NCBI GenBank assembly: GCA_030841105.1
Contig: JAVEDE010000125.1
Coordinates: 106,584 to 170,583 of the forward strand
Direction of reading: 5' to 3'
From: Pyrinomonadaceae bacterium
GTDB lineage: Bacteria; Acidobacteriota; Blastocatellia; Pyrinomonadales; Pyrinomonadaceae
Length of the DNA stretch: 64,000 nucleotides
Made by a program: the position numbers and the translations under genes. This document shows positions 44,101 to 53,233 of the stretch, one piece after another. Positions within the stretch are counted from its first letter, which is position 1, and the number at the start of each line of letters is the position of its first letter. The notes beneath the pieces are model-generated. The model did not search any database. It had not been told where the DNA came from and saw nothing but the letters and a program-made list of their open reading frames with translations.

Positions 44101-44407
44101 TCCCGTCGCTCGGCCGCTGCGCGAGCGTCGCAGAGTTGGTCACGCCGGGGCTGGGGACGGGGTAGGGTTTGTAAAGCTGCGTGTGGGAGTTTGCCGGAAC
44201 GTTGTAGACGTAAATCCCGTAATCGCTCAGCCCGCGCAGTTGGTAGATGTTGGTCTGCGCCGCCGCCGTGTGCGCAAAGGCCAAGAGCGAGACAAGCGCG
44301 AGCAGAACCTGACGCCACTTCGCCCACAGCAGCGCGCCCGTCGCTGCGCCAACGACTGCGCGCGCGCGTCCGGACGGGCGCGACCGTTCAGAGGCGGCGG
44401 GCATCAT
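41111..44407 (-). CDS. Secreted DUF11 repeat protein
   Basis: The 1098-residue protein has a basic N-terminus and signal segment (WRQVLLALVSLLAFAHTAAA, cleavage near residue 50). A propeller-like N-terminal region (about 50-295; YYLPDTRVLYTIDTTTG, FDSTGRLLTQTRSPNRIYSI) precedes six DUF11 domains (about 300-1098), each opening with a version of NLSITKTVSSPIVYRGGAIS-YTLTVTNSS. The last DUF11 starts VVLCKTFPGQSCSPPP. DUF11 modules are Ig-like stalks of surface adhesins and S-layer-like proteins. The start codon overlaps the upstream gene's stop (ATGA at 44404-44407), showing translational coupling. It is the last gene of the four-gene operon. Confidence 0.9.
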   Translation of the reverse strand: MMPAASERSRPSGRARAVVGAATGALLWAKWRQVLLALVSLLAFAHTAAAQTNIYQLRGLSDYGIYVYNVPANSHTQLYKPYPVPSPGVTNSATLAQRPSDGMLFYVTYVQNANNQQLYRYNPATPTVAPVAVGTGLGAGVPSSLRMAFSPTGTLYYLPDTRVLYTIDTTTGVATPGITVGTATNITSGGDMAFNAAGTLYVVTSSKTLYTVSLVNGTATQIGNAALNFTDSPANAQPDATLGLAFDSTGRLLTQTRSPNRIYSIPLPVGSTSTPQANFVRNGDGDIASTGDMASANVPQPNLSITKTVSSPIVYRGGAISYTLTVTNSSAYAVTGAVVDTVPAGVTGVTWDCTAASPSFCAAASGSGNSINTSVTLAAGASATYDIDGTISATAATGTLTNQATVSVPAWLTDSNLANNTASVNTTVTLSANLGITKTDNLTNVTPGSIVTYTVVVSNAGTDAANGAIVTDTVPAQLTGVAWTCGSPVGGATCGAASGSGNNISTTANLPSGGSVTYTITGTLQTTATGTLSNTARVVTPATGVTDPDDPTRTGAGNNSATDNTTINLVPDVRIAKTHSGNFTVGVNGSYTLTASNAGNGATSGTITVTDNLPAGLTVAAVPTPANWDCSTTVVGSSTLTCTSTLSIPAATTSANTITLSVVVGAAAFAASPVTNVATISGGGEPAFNNTNNTASDPTTILGSPNLTIAKTHTGNFTRGTTNASYTITVTNSGTAATNGTTVTVTDTVPAGLTPTAPTPPAGTVNGWSCVIAGQVVTCTRTDALPAGQSYPVIPITVTVSQTAANSVTNSVAVSGGGEPASLNGNNTATDPTTIVSSADLSLTKTANIAAPLINQLVTFTLTVTNAGPSDAASITVHDQLPAGLSFVSATPAASYNSVSGVWTVGSINSGANATLQIVARVTAAGTITNTAQVTASGAPDPDSTPNNNNAAEDDQASATLGALAPPSVVLCKTFPGQSCSPPPSLPPQVPGADITYVINFTNTGGSPARTLAIADDVPLNTDFKVGTAAAALGSTGLTVSITYLDTNGSLYTPVSGGGGAPAGYDRNVKTVRWTFTGDLGSVAPQNTGNVSFTVRIR

Positions 44408-47400
44408 TGCTGCACTCCTTCTTTTTTCGGCAGCGCGGCGGGCGTCGTCGCATCGCTGCCACCATCATTACCCCCGGCGAGTCCGTCGGCGGCAGTGCCG
44501 AAGAGATCGAAGAGGTTGGAGAGCTTGGTGGAGATGGTGAAGTAGAAGCCGCGCGGCTGCGTGACGACGATGCCGCCGGGTTCGGTGGCGTCGGTGAAGT
44601 TGTAGCCGAGGCCGACGCGCATGTCGGCGAAGACCCAGTAGCCGATTTCCGCGCCGACGGAAGTGCGCGTCGTGTGCGTCGAGGGCTGCGCCATGAGACG
44701 CACTTCGCCCGCCACGTCGAAGGCGCGGCGCAGTCGCTTCTGCGCGCGGAGTTGCGCGAGGTAGGTGAGCGCAGACGCGTTCATCAAACCTTCGCGGCTG
44801 TTCGCGCCGAACTTGACGGCGACGCGGCCGTAGAGTTCCGTGTCCTTGAAAGGCTGCCAGAGTCCGTCGGTCGAGAGCGTGTCGGAGCGGTCGGTCATGG
44901 CTGACTGTCCGCCGAGGCCGCTCTGCGTGAGCGAGCGGTGCGTGTAGCTCAACAGGAGCGCGGTGCGGTCGGACTTGAGCGGGCGCAGGGCGAGGGCGAT
45001 TGTGCCTTGCAGCGAAGAGTTCTCGCGCCCCTGATAATTGGAACTCGCTGACTGGAAGCGCGCGAGCGTCGTCACGCCGTCGCCGATGCGACCGGCTGCG
45101 CCGACGGTGATGAGTTGGGCGAGGCCGCCCGTCTGGTTGCGCAGTTCGTAGCGCGCCGCCGTGCGTAAATCTTTCGAGGGCAGGTAGGAGAAGCCGAACG
45201 AGCCGCCGGTGAAACTCTGCCCCTCGCCCGCGAGGTGGAAGCCGTGCTCGAAGCCTAGGTCGAGCGACAGACGCTTGGAGATGGGCAGGCGGTTCTGCAA
45301 ACCGAGGACGGCGAAACTATCCGTGCCGTTGATGCCGTTCTCAAGTTGGTAGCGACTGACGAGGTTCGTATAGCGGCCGAGTTTCGTCTCGACGCCGATG
45401 GAGGTTTCGCGGCGCGAGCCGGTGGAAGCGAAGCCGGTCGCCGTGGTGTCGCTGATCGGGATGATGGGCGCGGACGCGAGCCGCTGCGTGAAGAAGATGT
45501 TCGCCCAGTCGTTCCACTTGTAGCGCGCGGCGATGGTCGTCTGGCTGGGGAAGGTCGGGTCTGACTCGCCGAGGTTCTGTTCGCGCTTGACGGAGAGTTC
45601 GAGCTTGTCGGTCGGGCGATACTGCGCGCCGACGGTGACGAGGTTCGAACTGATCTGTTGATCGTTGAGAGAGTCGGTAAGGCGGCGATAGTCGTAGCCG
45701 AAGAAGGCGTGCAGGCGGTCGCTGAAAGTTTCCGTCCAGAGCAGGGAGAAGGTGTTGCGCGAGTTGTCCACGTTCGCCGTGCGGTTGCGCTCGTTGAGGA
45801 AGCCGAGGCGGACGACGCGTGAGGCAGTGGGTTTGAGATCGAGCGTCGCGCCCGTGCGCTGTGACCCCGGAGCGACCGTCGCGCCGAAGGGGTTGAAGAA
45901 GCCTTCGTCGGCGCGCGCGTACTCGGCATGCAGCACGGCCTCGTACATTTTGAGGGGTTGCGTGAGTTCGAGGCGGTAGGCGTTGCCGCCCGCGTGGCGT
46001 TCCGTCGCGTTGAAGATATTGCCGCCCGTCGCCATGTCGCCGCGGCTCATCGCCCACTCGAACTTGAGCGCGCCGCGATTCGGCAACGTCTGCTCGCCGT
46101 CAATGCCGCCGAGCACGTAAGAGCCAAACTCGCTCTGCTTCTGTTCGATGAACGAGAGACCCATGCGTAGGCCGAGGCGGTTGAAACGCTTCGAGGCGCG
46201 TCCCGTGTAGACGCCCGACGACATCCCGGCCGCGCGGTGCTCGTAGGTGACGACGAGTTGGACGAGGTTGAGATCGTAGTCGAAGGCGGAGATGGGGCGC
46301 ATGAAGAACAGTTGCCCCGTCAGCGGGTCGAGGTTGTAGTCGAGCGAGCGCAAGAGCGGCTCGCGCGAGATGATCACTTCGGGGTTGCGTCGGTCGCGCA
46401 CTTCGAGGGCGACCGTCTCCGAACCGGGCAACACGTCCGGGTAAGTGAGATTGATCAAGCCGATGCGACCGGCGGGGAACACGTCGCGCGCAAACGACGT
46501 GTCGGGGCGCGCGCCCGTGACGGCGATGAAGTCGCCGTTCGAGTTTTCGAGATGGACTTTGACGCCCGTCAGCTTGCGCGAGTAACCGGCGAGTTGCGTC
46601 TCGGTCAAGCCCGCTTCGAAGTCGCCGAACATGGCATAGGAACGGTCGCGATCAACGCGCGCGTAGAGTTTCGAGTTTGATTCCACGTCGCTGAAACGCG
46701 TCGAAGAGTCGCCGAAGATGGGGTAGGCGCGTTCGAGCGGGTCGGCTTGGAAGAGGCGGTCGTGACCCTGCGTGCGGTTGAGCGAGCGTTGGCTGTCGTA
46801 GGCGAGCGTCAGGAGATTTTTGCCGAAGACCGAGCCGCGATAGAAGAACTCGATGTGGCTGCGCACGCGCGAGTCGTCGCCGCGCAGAGTGTTTTCGGGG
46901 GCGGCGCGGCCGACGGACGCTTCGGCGAGGCCGACGAGGATGGTGGGGCGGAGTTCGGCCGTGAAGCGCAGGCGACGCTCGGCGGTGATGTCGCCCGCCT
47001 GCGCTTGAAGTTGCGCGACGCCCGCCGTGTTGTCCGAGACGAGACGCACCGTGGCCTCGCCGCCGCGCAGACTCAAGACCACTTCCCTGAGCGTCGCGTT
47101 CAAGTTCTCGGCCGCGATCTCTTCCGTCAGTTCGAGCGACTTGTCGCGCGTCGTGTTGCGCGCGTCTTTCGCCGTCGCGGCGTCCGTGCCGTCGGGGCGC
47201 AGGAAGTGGCCGAGCGACGTGGCGACGGCGACCTGACCGTCGGCCGCGGGGTTGTCCCACTGGTCGAAGGCGCGCACGCGGATGACGGCCGAGTCGCGCC
47301 CGCCCGCTTGCAGTTCGTCGCGTTCCGGCGTGATCTCCAAGCGGCGCGCGAGGCCGCGACCCGCGACGTTGAGTTCGACGGCACGACCCGCCTTGCCTTC

Positions 47401-50205
47401 GGGGCTGACGGCGAAAGCGCGCACGCGGTTCTGGCCGGGGCGCACGCTCAGGCCGACGAAGGTGAACGTCGTGACCTTGTTCTTGTGATCAACGCGTGTG
47501 AGGCCGATGTTCTTCTCGCCGACGTGCTGGCCGTTGACTTCGAGCGCGGCCGTCCAATCTTCCGCCACGCGAACCTCGACCTGCATCGCCGCCGACATGA
47601 CGACCTCGCCCGCCGACGGGCTGACGACGAGCACGTCGCCCGGCGCGACCGGCGCGATCACTTCGCTCGACTCCAACTCGTATGTGCCCGCCGAAAGATT
47701 GCCGGACGGTTTCGCAGTCTCTTTCGGATCGGATTTCGCGTCGGAGATTTTTTCGATGCGCGCTTCGGGCGCGGGCTGCGGTGCAACCGTGGCGTTCGAG
47801 TTGACGTTCGGGAACGCTTGCGTTGTCGGCGCGAGAGAGTTCGTGGTCGGTGCGTTCGTCGCGCGCGCGTTCGACGCGTTCGTCGTCGTCGCGGGGGCGG
47901 GCTTGATCGCATCGAGTTGCGGGGCGCGCAGCGGCTTGGGCTTGCCGTCCTTTTGCTCAACTGACGTGGCCGCTTCGTCGTCGCCGACGCTCGCGCCGTC
48001 CTTGCTGCGGAGCGCGAAGTTCTGGCGCAGGAGCGTGCCGCCGCCGAGCGGGGTGCGGAGCAGTCGCGCCCAACTGCGACCGGAACGGCGTCCCTCGTCC
48101 GTGAGCGCGTAGCCGCGCGGGAGCGTGATCGGGTCGAGCGCGATGACGACCGCGCCGTCTTCCACCGACGGCAGGCTGTACATGCCTTCCGAGTCGGTGA
48201 TGACCGACTGGCCGTTGTCTATGTAGAGGCGCGCGCCTTCGACCGCGCGTTCGCCCGCGTCGAATTCGTCGTTGCCGTTCTTGTCCTCGAAGACGCGCCC
48301 GATGATGATCTGCCGCGTGGAGAAGACGCCGCGCCCGACGCGGACGGTGGCGCGCGACGCGCTCGTCGAGACGCGTTCGCCTGAGCCGTAGAGGCCGGAG
48401 GCCGTGGCCGAGTTCGTCTGGTCGCCTTCGCGCGCGTTGACGCCGATGCGCGTGCGGTAGACGAGCGAGGCGCGCGCGCCCGCGGCGAGCGTGCCGAGAT
48501 TGAACGTGAGTTCGTTGCCGTTGACCTGCGGCTCGACGGCGCGCGGCGGCGCGGGCGCGATGGTGAGTTGCGCCGTGCCCGGCGCGTAGTGGAACGATTG
48601 CGGGAGCAGGTCGCGCACCACGACATCGTGCAGCGGCGCTTGCGTCGTGTTACGCACTTCGACGCGGTAGGAAACGATGTCGCCGATCTCCGCGCGCTGC
48701 TGGTCGGCGATCTTGTTGATCTCAAGCGTCTGCAACTCGAAGAGCGGGATGTTGAGCGCGACGCTGGCGAGATTCGCGAGTCGCACGTCCGATTCGGTGA
48801 GCGTGAAGCTGCCCGATTCGGCGATGGGCTGTTCGTCGAGCGCGCGCACGGTGGCGTCGTAGAGTCCGGCGACGCCGGAGGGGCGCACGGAGAACTCAAG
48901 CATGCGCGAGCGATAACCGGGCGCGGTGACGTTGACGTAGTAGGTCGCGGGCGCGGCGAGTTGCGCGGGCGTGAGGGCGAAACTGAAGAGGCCGCCCTGT
49001 GCCGTGGTGTAGGGGTTGTCGTTCGCAACGTTCGGCGTGAAGCCGACGCCGGGGGCGGTCGGGAGCGGCGTGCGCGTGGCCGGGTCTGTGACGAGCGCGA
49101 CGCGCGCGCCCGCGACGGTGACTGCGCCGCCGCTGCGTCCGGCGTAGACCGTGCCGAAGGGACTGACGACCGCCGTCGCGGCGGAACTGTTGGTGCTGTC
49201 GAAATTTTCGCCGCTGAGCGTGGCCGTGTTGACCGCGCCCGCGCCCGGCGCGATCTCGCCCGTCACCTGCGCGCGGAAGTTGATCGTCACCACTTCGCCG
49301 GGCTGCACCTCTGCGACGCGCACTTCAAAGCGGCGCAGCGTCGTGGCCTGACCTTCGTCCGCGTCGGCCGCGTCGGTCAGCGCGCGCGAGCCGAGGCGGA
49401 GCGAACCGGGGACGTATTGAAGACCGGCCGGGAGATCGTCTGCGACGAGGACGCGGCGGGCTGTGGTCGCGCCGTTGTTGCGGAAGCTGATCGCGTAGTC
49501 GAGCGTCTGGCCGGGCGCGGTGGTGACGCGCTCTTCGTTGTTGACGAGTTTGGACGGGGGGAGGGCGGGGTTCTGCGGGTCGGTCAGGCGAGCGCGTTCG
49601 CCGATGGCGTTGATGATCGTGCCCGTGTCTTCGACCGTGCCGTTCACGGTGACGGAGACGTTCGAGCGGGCGTCGAGCCGGATGACGAGTTGCGTCTGCG
49701 GCGCGCTCGCGTTCACGTCAACGACACTGATGACGCCGACGCAGGCGCGCGGCGCGAGACGCGGCGACATGGTTGAGTTGAGCGTGACGGGCGCGTCGGC
49801 GTCAGTGACCGTATTGCTCCCGTCGTTATCGAAGTAGAGCGCGGAGAGCGCGGCGGGGGCGGTGACTTCGGCGCGCGTGATGGTGTAGAGGTCGGGCGTG
49901 TTGCCGAAGTTGCAGACGCGGAAGAGGCGCGTGATGCGCTCTTGCGGCGCGACGGTGGCGGAGGGCGCGGTCTCGTCCGGCGTCACGACGATGGCCGAGA
50001 CGGGGCGGACGGTGACGGTGACGGTCGGCGAGACGGTGGAGAACTCGTTGCCTTCGTCGTCGGCGTAGAGAGCCTCGGCGCGATTGGAAATGACGGAATC
50101 CGCCGCGGCTTGTTGCGACTGCGCCATCCCTGCGTGCGGCGCGAGGATGAGCGCGAGCACGAGCAGGAGGGCGGCAACAAATTTGGCGGCGGATTCCGTC
50201 AACAT
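44404..50205 (-). CDS. DUF11/SdrD-B-type protein with a C-terminal outer-membrane beta-barrel
   Basis: The protein has about 1933 residues. A signal peptide (FVAALLLVLALILAPHAGMA) is followed by an N-terminal domain shared with the neighbouring 50352 gene (ISNRAEALYADDEGNEFSTV), then DUF11-like domains (about 200-330 and 510-610), an SdrD-B-type calcium-binding-like domain (GRVFEDKNGNDEFDAGERAV, about 625-720), a Pro/Thr/Asn-rich linker, Ig-like domains, and from about 1150 to the end a strand-rich region (YPIFGDSSTRFSDVESNSKL, LYARVDRDRSYAMFGDFEAG) that I read as an outer-membrane barrel. The start is uncertain: ATG 50205 has no clear Shine-Dalgarno but gives the signal peptide. It is coupled to the next gene by a 4-base overlap. 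Confidence 0.85.
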   Translation of the reverse strand: MLTESAAKFVAALLLVLALILAPHAGMAQSQQAAADSVISNRAEALYADDEGNEFSTVSPTVTVTVRPVSAIVVTPDETAPSATVAPQERITRLFRVCNFGNTPDLYTITRAEVTAPAALSALYFDNDGSNTVTDADAPVTLNSTMSPRLAPRACVGVISVVDVNASAPQTQLVIRLDARSNVSVTVNGTVEDTGTIINAIGERARLTDPQNPALPPSKLVNNEERVTTAPGQTLDYAISFRNNGATTARRVLVADDLPAGLQYVPGSLRLGSRALTDAADADEGQATTLRRFEVRVAEVQPGEVVTINFRAQVTGEIAPGAGAVNTATLSGENFDSTNSSAATAVVSPFGTVYAGRSGGAVTVAGARVALVTDPATRTPLPTAPGVGFTPNVANDNPYTTAQGGLFSFALTPAQLAAPATYYVNVTAPGYRSRMLEFSVRPSGVAGLYDATVRALDEQPIAESGSFTLTESDVRLANLASVALNIPLFELQTLEINKIADQQRAEIGDIVSYRVEVRNTTQAPLHDVVVRDLLPQSFHYAPGTAQLTIAPAPPRAVEPQVNGNELTFNLGTLAAGARASLVYRTRIGVNAREGDQTNSATASGLYGSGERVSTSASRATVRVGRGVFSTRQIIIGRVFEDKNGNDEFDAGERAVEGARLYIDNGQSVITDSEGMYSLPSVEDGAVVIALDPITLPRGYALTDEGRRSGRSWARLLRTPLGGGTLLRQNFALRSKDGASVGDDEAATSVEQKDGKPKPLRAPQLDAIKPAPATTTNASNARATNAPTTNSLAPTTQAFPNVNSNATVAPQPAPEARIEKISDAKSDPKETAKPSGNLSAGTYELESSEVIAPVAPGDVLVVSPSAGEVVMSAAMQVEVRVAEDWTAALEVNGQHVGEKNIGLTRVDHKNKVTTFTFVGLSVRPGQNRVRAFAVSPEGKAGRAVELNVAGRGLARRLEITPERDELQAGGRDSAVIRVRAFDQWDNPAADGQVAVATSLGHFLRPDGTDAATAKDARNTTRDKSLELTEEIAAENLNATLREVVLSLRGGEATVRLVSDNTAGVAQLQAQAGDITAERRLRFTAELRPTILVGLAEASVGRAAPENTLRGDDSRVRSHIEFFYRGSVFGKNLLTLAYDSQRSLNRTQGHDRLFQADPLERAYPIFGDSSTRFSDVESNSKLYARVDRDRSYAMFGDFEAGLTETQLAGYSRKLTGVKVHLENSNGDFIAVTGARPDTSFARDVFPAGRIGLINLTYPDVLPGSETVALEVRDRRNPEVIISREPLLRSLDYNLDPLTGQLFFMRPISAFDYDLNLVQLVVTYEHRAAGMSSGVYTGRASKRFNRLGLRMGLSFIEQKQSEFGSYVLGGIDGEQTLPNRGALKFEWAMSRGDMATGGNIFNATERHAGGNAYRLELTQPLKMYEAVLHAEYARADEGFFNPFGATVAPGSQRTGATLDLKPTASRVVRLGFLNERNRTANVDNSRNTFSLLWTETFSDRLHAFFGYDYRRLTDSLNDQQISSNLVTVGAQYRPTDKLELSVKREQNLGESDPTFPSQTTIAARYKWNDWANIFFTQRLASAPIIPISDTTATGFASTGSRRETSIGVETKLGRYTNLVSRYQLENGINGTDSFAVLGLQNRLPISKRLSLDLGFEHGFHLAGEGQSFTGGSFGFSYLPSKDLRTAARYELRNQTGGLAQLITVGAAGRIGDGVTTLARFQSASSNYQGRENSSLQGTIALALRPLKSDRTALLLSYTHRSLTQSGLGGQSAMTDRSDTLSTDGLWQPFKDTELYGRVAVKFGANSREGLMNASALTYLAQLRAQKRLRRAFDVAGEVRLMAQPSTHTTRTSVGAEIGYWVFADMRVGLGYNFTDATEPGGIVVTQPRGFYFTISTKLSNLFDLFGTAADGLAGGNDGGSDATTPAALPKKEGVQQ

Positions 50206-50351
50206 TGGAGGATTGAGAATCAGGAGCGGAGCATTCAAAAAACGCGAGTGAAGGAAATGGAAGCGGCGCGGTGTGCCGGGACGCGAGCGGGGCAAACGCC
50301 CGCGTCTCGCCGCGCCGCTTCCACAGAGAGGGCGCGATGTTTAAATCGGCC

Positions 50352-52514
50352 TTAGTTGATCAAGCGACGGAAAGTGAACTTCCCGCTCTGGTTGGGTGCG
50401 AGGGTCGGCACGTTGCCCTTCAGGATGTTGGTCAAGACGGTGACGGGGTTGCCCGCGCCGTCCGTGACCGTGCCGAAGGGGTTGTTGGAACTGTCCACCA
50501 CCGAGGGCGCGGGGACGATGACCTGCGTCGTGTAGGTCGCCCAGTTGTTGCCGCCGAGATTGCCGTCTTCGGTGATGACGATGTTGGTCGCCGTCAGGGC
50601 GGAACTGTTCGAGCCGAGGTCGGGCGCGGTCATCACGTTCGAGAAGTTGATCTCGTAGATGATGGTCGCGCCGGGGATGGTGGCGGACGGGTTGCCCGCC
50701 GCGTCAACCACGGTGGCCGTCTTGTCGAGCCGGACGAAGCCCGTGTAGAGACGGTCGATCGTGCGGTTCGTGCTGGCGGGCGTGTTGCCGGAGGCGGCCT
50801 GAATGATGCTGTCGAAGCCCGTCAGGATTTGCTGCCCGGCCGGGGCTTGGACGCGCACATAGACGTTCGCGTCGGCGTTTCTGGCGAGCGGCGCGAGCAC
50901 GAACGTACCCCCGCCGGAGATGGTGGTGAACGGTCCGGCAATGTTCGTGCCGACGCCGACGGTGAAGCCCGCGGGCACGGTCGGCGCGCTCAGGGTGAAC
51001 GTGTCGGTGGAGTTGCCGGTGTTGCGGACGGTGTTGGAGAAGACGTAGAAACCGAGGGCGTTCGTCGAGCAGGCGGGAGTGACCGGCCCCGCGCAGGGCG
51101 GCACTCCGGCGATGCCCGTCGTCACGCTGCGGTTCGTGAAGTCGGTGTTGTTGCTGCTGCCGGGGCCGGTCGCGGCGGGTTGGCCGAACGGCCCGATGAG
51201 GACGCTGCCCACCTGTTGGAGCAGGGTCGGTTGGCGGATACCTTTCCCGGTGTCCACGGGGTCGAGAGTGAGACGCGGCTCGTCGAAGTTGGCGTTGCGG
51301 TCGCCACGGTTGGTGACTTCCGCGCCCGGCGAGTCGGACTGATCGTTCAAGACCGTGCCGATGGTGTTGGTGGCAAACGCGTCTACAATGGCGTAGATGG
51401 GCGTAGTGGCGTCGGCCGTGGTGATGGTGACGACGACCGGGATGTTCGCGCTGCACGTGCCGCCGCCCGCGAGCGACGCGCCCACGTTGAAGGCGACGCG
51501 CGTCACGGTGGCGAGACTGCCCGGCGCGGTGTTGCTCCACGTCGCCGCTTCCGGCGCGACCGTGAGCGGGCTGGTCGGGGTCGTCGCGTAGAGCGTCCCG
51601 GCGGGGAACGTGTTGCTGGCCGAGAGCACGGTGTCCACAGGGATCGGCATCACGATGTAGACGCCGGTGAACGCGCCGAGGGTCATCGAGGTGGCCGGGC
51701 GGTTGCCGTCGTTGCAGAGCTGCGTGCTGTAGCTGATGTTGCCGCCGAGCGCGACGGGGCCGGGCGGGACGGTCAGGACGGCGCGCAGTTGCGCGTCGTT
51801 CTGCACGGTGACACGGATGTCGCCGCGCGCCTCGCGCACGCCGTTGACGGACGTGGCCGAGACGGTGCGGACTTCGTGCGCCGACGGCGTGGCCGGGTTG
51901 TCGGGCGTCTGGTTGTCGTAGCCTTGCGCCGCGCCGGTGGCCGCGTCGCCGAGGAACACCTGCACGGTGTCGCCCGGAGAAGCCGCCGCGCTGATCGTAG
52001 CGCGCACGACGACGGTCGCCGTCGCGTTCTGCGCGAGCGCGTGGAGCACGTCCGCGCCGTTCGAGAAGATGTTGATGTCGCCGGCCGTGATCGTGTTGCT
52101 GCCGTCCATATCAATGACGGCGGCGGTGATCGTGCCGGGGCCGGTCAGGCTCAGGCTCTGGCCGCTGGCGAGGAAGCGCACCTGATCTGCGAAGTTGCCC
52201 GTGTTGGTCACGGTGAACAGGAAGAAGGTGTTCGTGTCGCCGGGGACGACCGCGGAGTTCACGGCGTTGTCGGGCAGGATGCGCAGGCCGGAAACGTTAG
52301 CGACCGTGACGGTGACGGTGTTCGAGACCGTGCTGTAGTCGTTGTTGTCCGTGTCCTTATAGACGGCGCTCGCCTGGTTGGAGATGACGGTGTTGCCGCT
52401 GGTTTGCGCAAGCGCGGGCGTGAGAAATGCGCAAGAGATCGCCAGGAGGGCGAAGAGCGCGCGCGGCAGTGAGCGGCGCATGGCCGCATGGTGGCGGGTG
52501 TAACTTATCTTCAT
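50352..52514 (-). CDS. Secreted DUF11-type protein
   Basis: The 720-residue protein has a signal peptide (LPRALFALLAISCAFLTPAL, cleavage near AQTSG). An N-terminal module (VISNQASAVYKDTDNNDYST) is homologous to the start of the barrel protein. The rest is DUF11-like Ig domains (for example NTFFLFTVTNTGNFADQVRF, IIYEINFSNVMTAPDLG) without barrel or anchor. The C-terminus ends GKFTFRRLIN. ATG 52514 has TTGAGG upstream; an ATG at 52481 is an alternative. The barrel gene follows after 146 bases and the 176-residue gene precedes by 117 bases, all on the same strand. Confidence 0.87.
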   Translation of the reverse strand: MKISYTRHHAAMRRSLPRALFALLAISCAFLTPALAQTSGNTVISNQASAVYKDTDNNDYSTVSNTVTVTVANVSGLRILPDNAVNSAVVPGDTNTFFLFTVTNTGNFADQVRFLASGQSLSLTGPGTITAAVIDMDGSNTITAGDINIFSNGADVLHALAQNATATVVVRATISAAASPGDTVQVFLGDAATGAAQGYDNQTPDNPATPSAHEVRTVSATSVNGVREARGDIRVTVQNDAQLRAVLTVPPGPVALGGNISYSTQLCNDGNRPATSMTLGAFTGVYIVMPIPVDTVLSASNTFPAGTLYATTPTSPLTVAPEAATWSNTAPGSLATVTRVAFNVGASLAGGGTCSANIPVVVTITTADATTPIYAIVDAFATNTIGTVLNDQSDSPGAEVTNRGDRNANFDEPRLTLDPVDTGKGIRQPTLLQQVGSVLIGPFGQPAATGPGSSNNTDFTNRSVTTGIAGVPPCAGPVTPACSTNALGFYVFSNTVRNTGNSTDTFTLSAPTVPAGFTVGVGTNIAGPFTTISGGGTFVLAPLARNADANVYVRVQAPAGQQILTGFDSIIQAASGNTPASTNRTIDRLYTGFVRLDKTATVVDAAGNPSATIPGATIIYEINFSNVMTAPDLGSNSSALTATNIVITEDGNLGGNNWATYTTQVIVPAPSVVDSSNNPFGTVTDGAGNPVTVLTNILKGNVPTLAPNQSGKFTFRRLIN

Positions 52515-52631
52515 ATCAATCCTCAAGTTGGTATTTGTGAGAGACTCGCCGGTGTCGAATGCCCGACGGAGAAGTCCGAAGGAGTTGCGGAAGAAACAAG
52601 GCGGGTGTCGCTTCCCATCAAATCGCGCGGC

Positions 52632-53162
52632 TTACTTGACGCGCACCTTGTATGAGGCGGAGAGCGTCGAACCGGCGGCGAGCGGGTCGCTCCACTCGTA
52701 GCGCACCTGCGTGTACATCGAGGAGGGCGCGGGCACGCGCTTCATCGTGCCGTCCGCCTGCTTCTCTTCGACCGTGGGCTGCGCGTCGAAGTTCTTGCCG
52801 CCGTCAATGCTGTAGCTGACGGCCGCGCCGTACTCGGCGACCGCGCTCCCGGCGACGTAGGACGTGCCCTGCGGAATCTGGCCGATGGTCTTGTACTGGC
52901 GCGCGGGCGCGTTACCTTCGTTCGCGCTCGTGATCGTCCAGTCGAGAATCTCTCCGGGGTGAACCGCGCTCACCTTTTCGAGCGCGAGGCTCTCGTCGTT
53001 GCGTTTGAGCGAACCGGCGAGTTTGACTTTCACTTCCGGCGCTCCGGCGGACTTGCGCGCCGCGGCGATCTGTTTCTGCGCGAACGCGGCGGCCGTGCCG
53101 ACGAGTAACAGGCAGAGCGCGGCGACGACGGGCACGGTCATTTTTTTCTTCGCTGTCTTCAT
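52632..53162 (-). CDS. Secreted DUF11-like single-domain protein
   Basis: The 176-residue protein has a signal peptide (VPVVAALCLLLVGTAAAFAQ) and one DUF11-like Ig domain (about 45-175, VHPGEILDWTITSANEGNAP and MYTQVRYEWSDPLAAGSTLS). It is the promoter-proximal gene of the surface operon. GAAGGAG precedes the ATG by 7 bases. It could be a minor subunit or plug of the surface structure; that is inference. Confidence 0.88.
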   Translation of the reverse strand: MKTAKKKMTVPVVAALCLLLVGTAAAFAQKQIAAARKSAGAPEVKVKLAGSLKRNDESLALEKVSAVHPGEILDWTITSANEGNAPARQYKTIGQIPQGTSYVAGSAVAEYGAAVSYSIDGGKNFDAQPTVEEKQADGTMKRVPAPSSMYTQVRYEWSDPLAAGSTLSASYKVRVK

Positions 53163-53233
53163 GAGGTATCTCCTTCGGATGGTCTTAAAAGTTTGCTAAT
53201 GAGGGTCGGCTCTTCCGCCGCGGATGTTTCGAG

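Noticed and set aside
50271..52472. 733-codon plus-strand frame across the 50352 gene
   Set aside because: Antisense shadow of a DUF11 gene; Arg/Asp/Gly-rich with no recognisable domain, while the minus strand encodes clear DUF11 modules.
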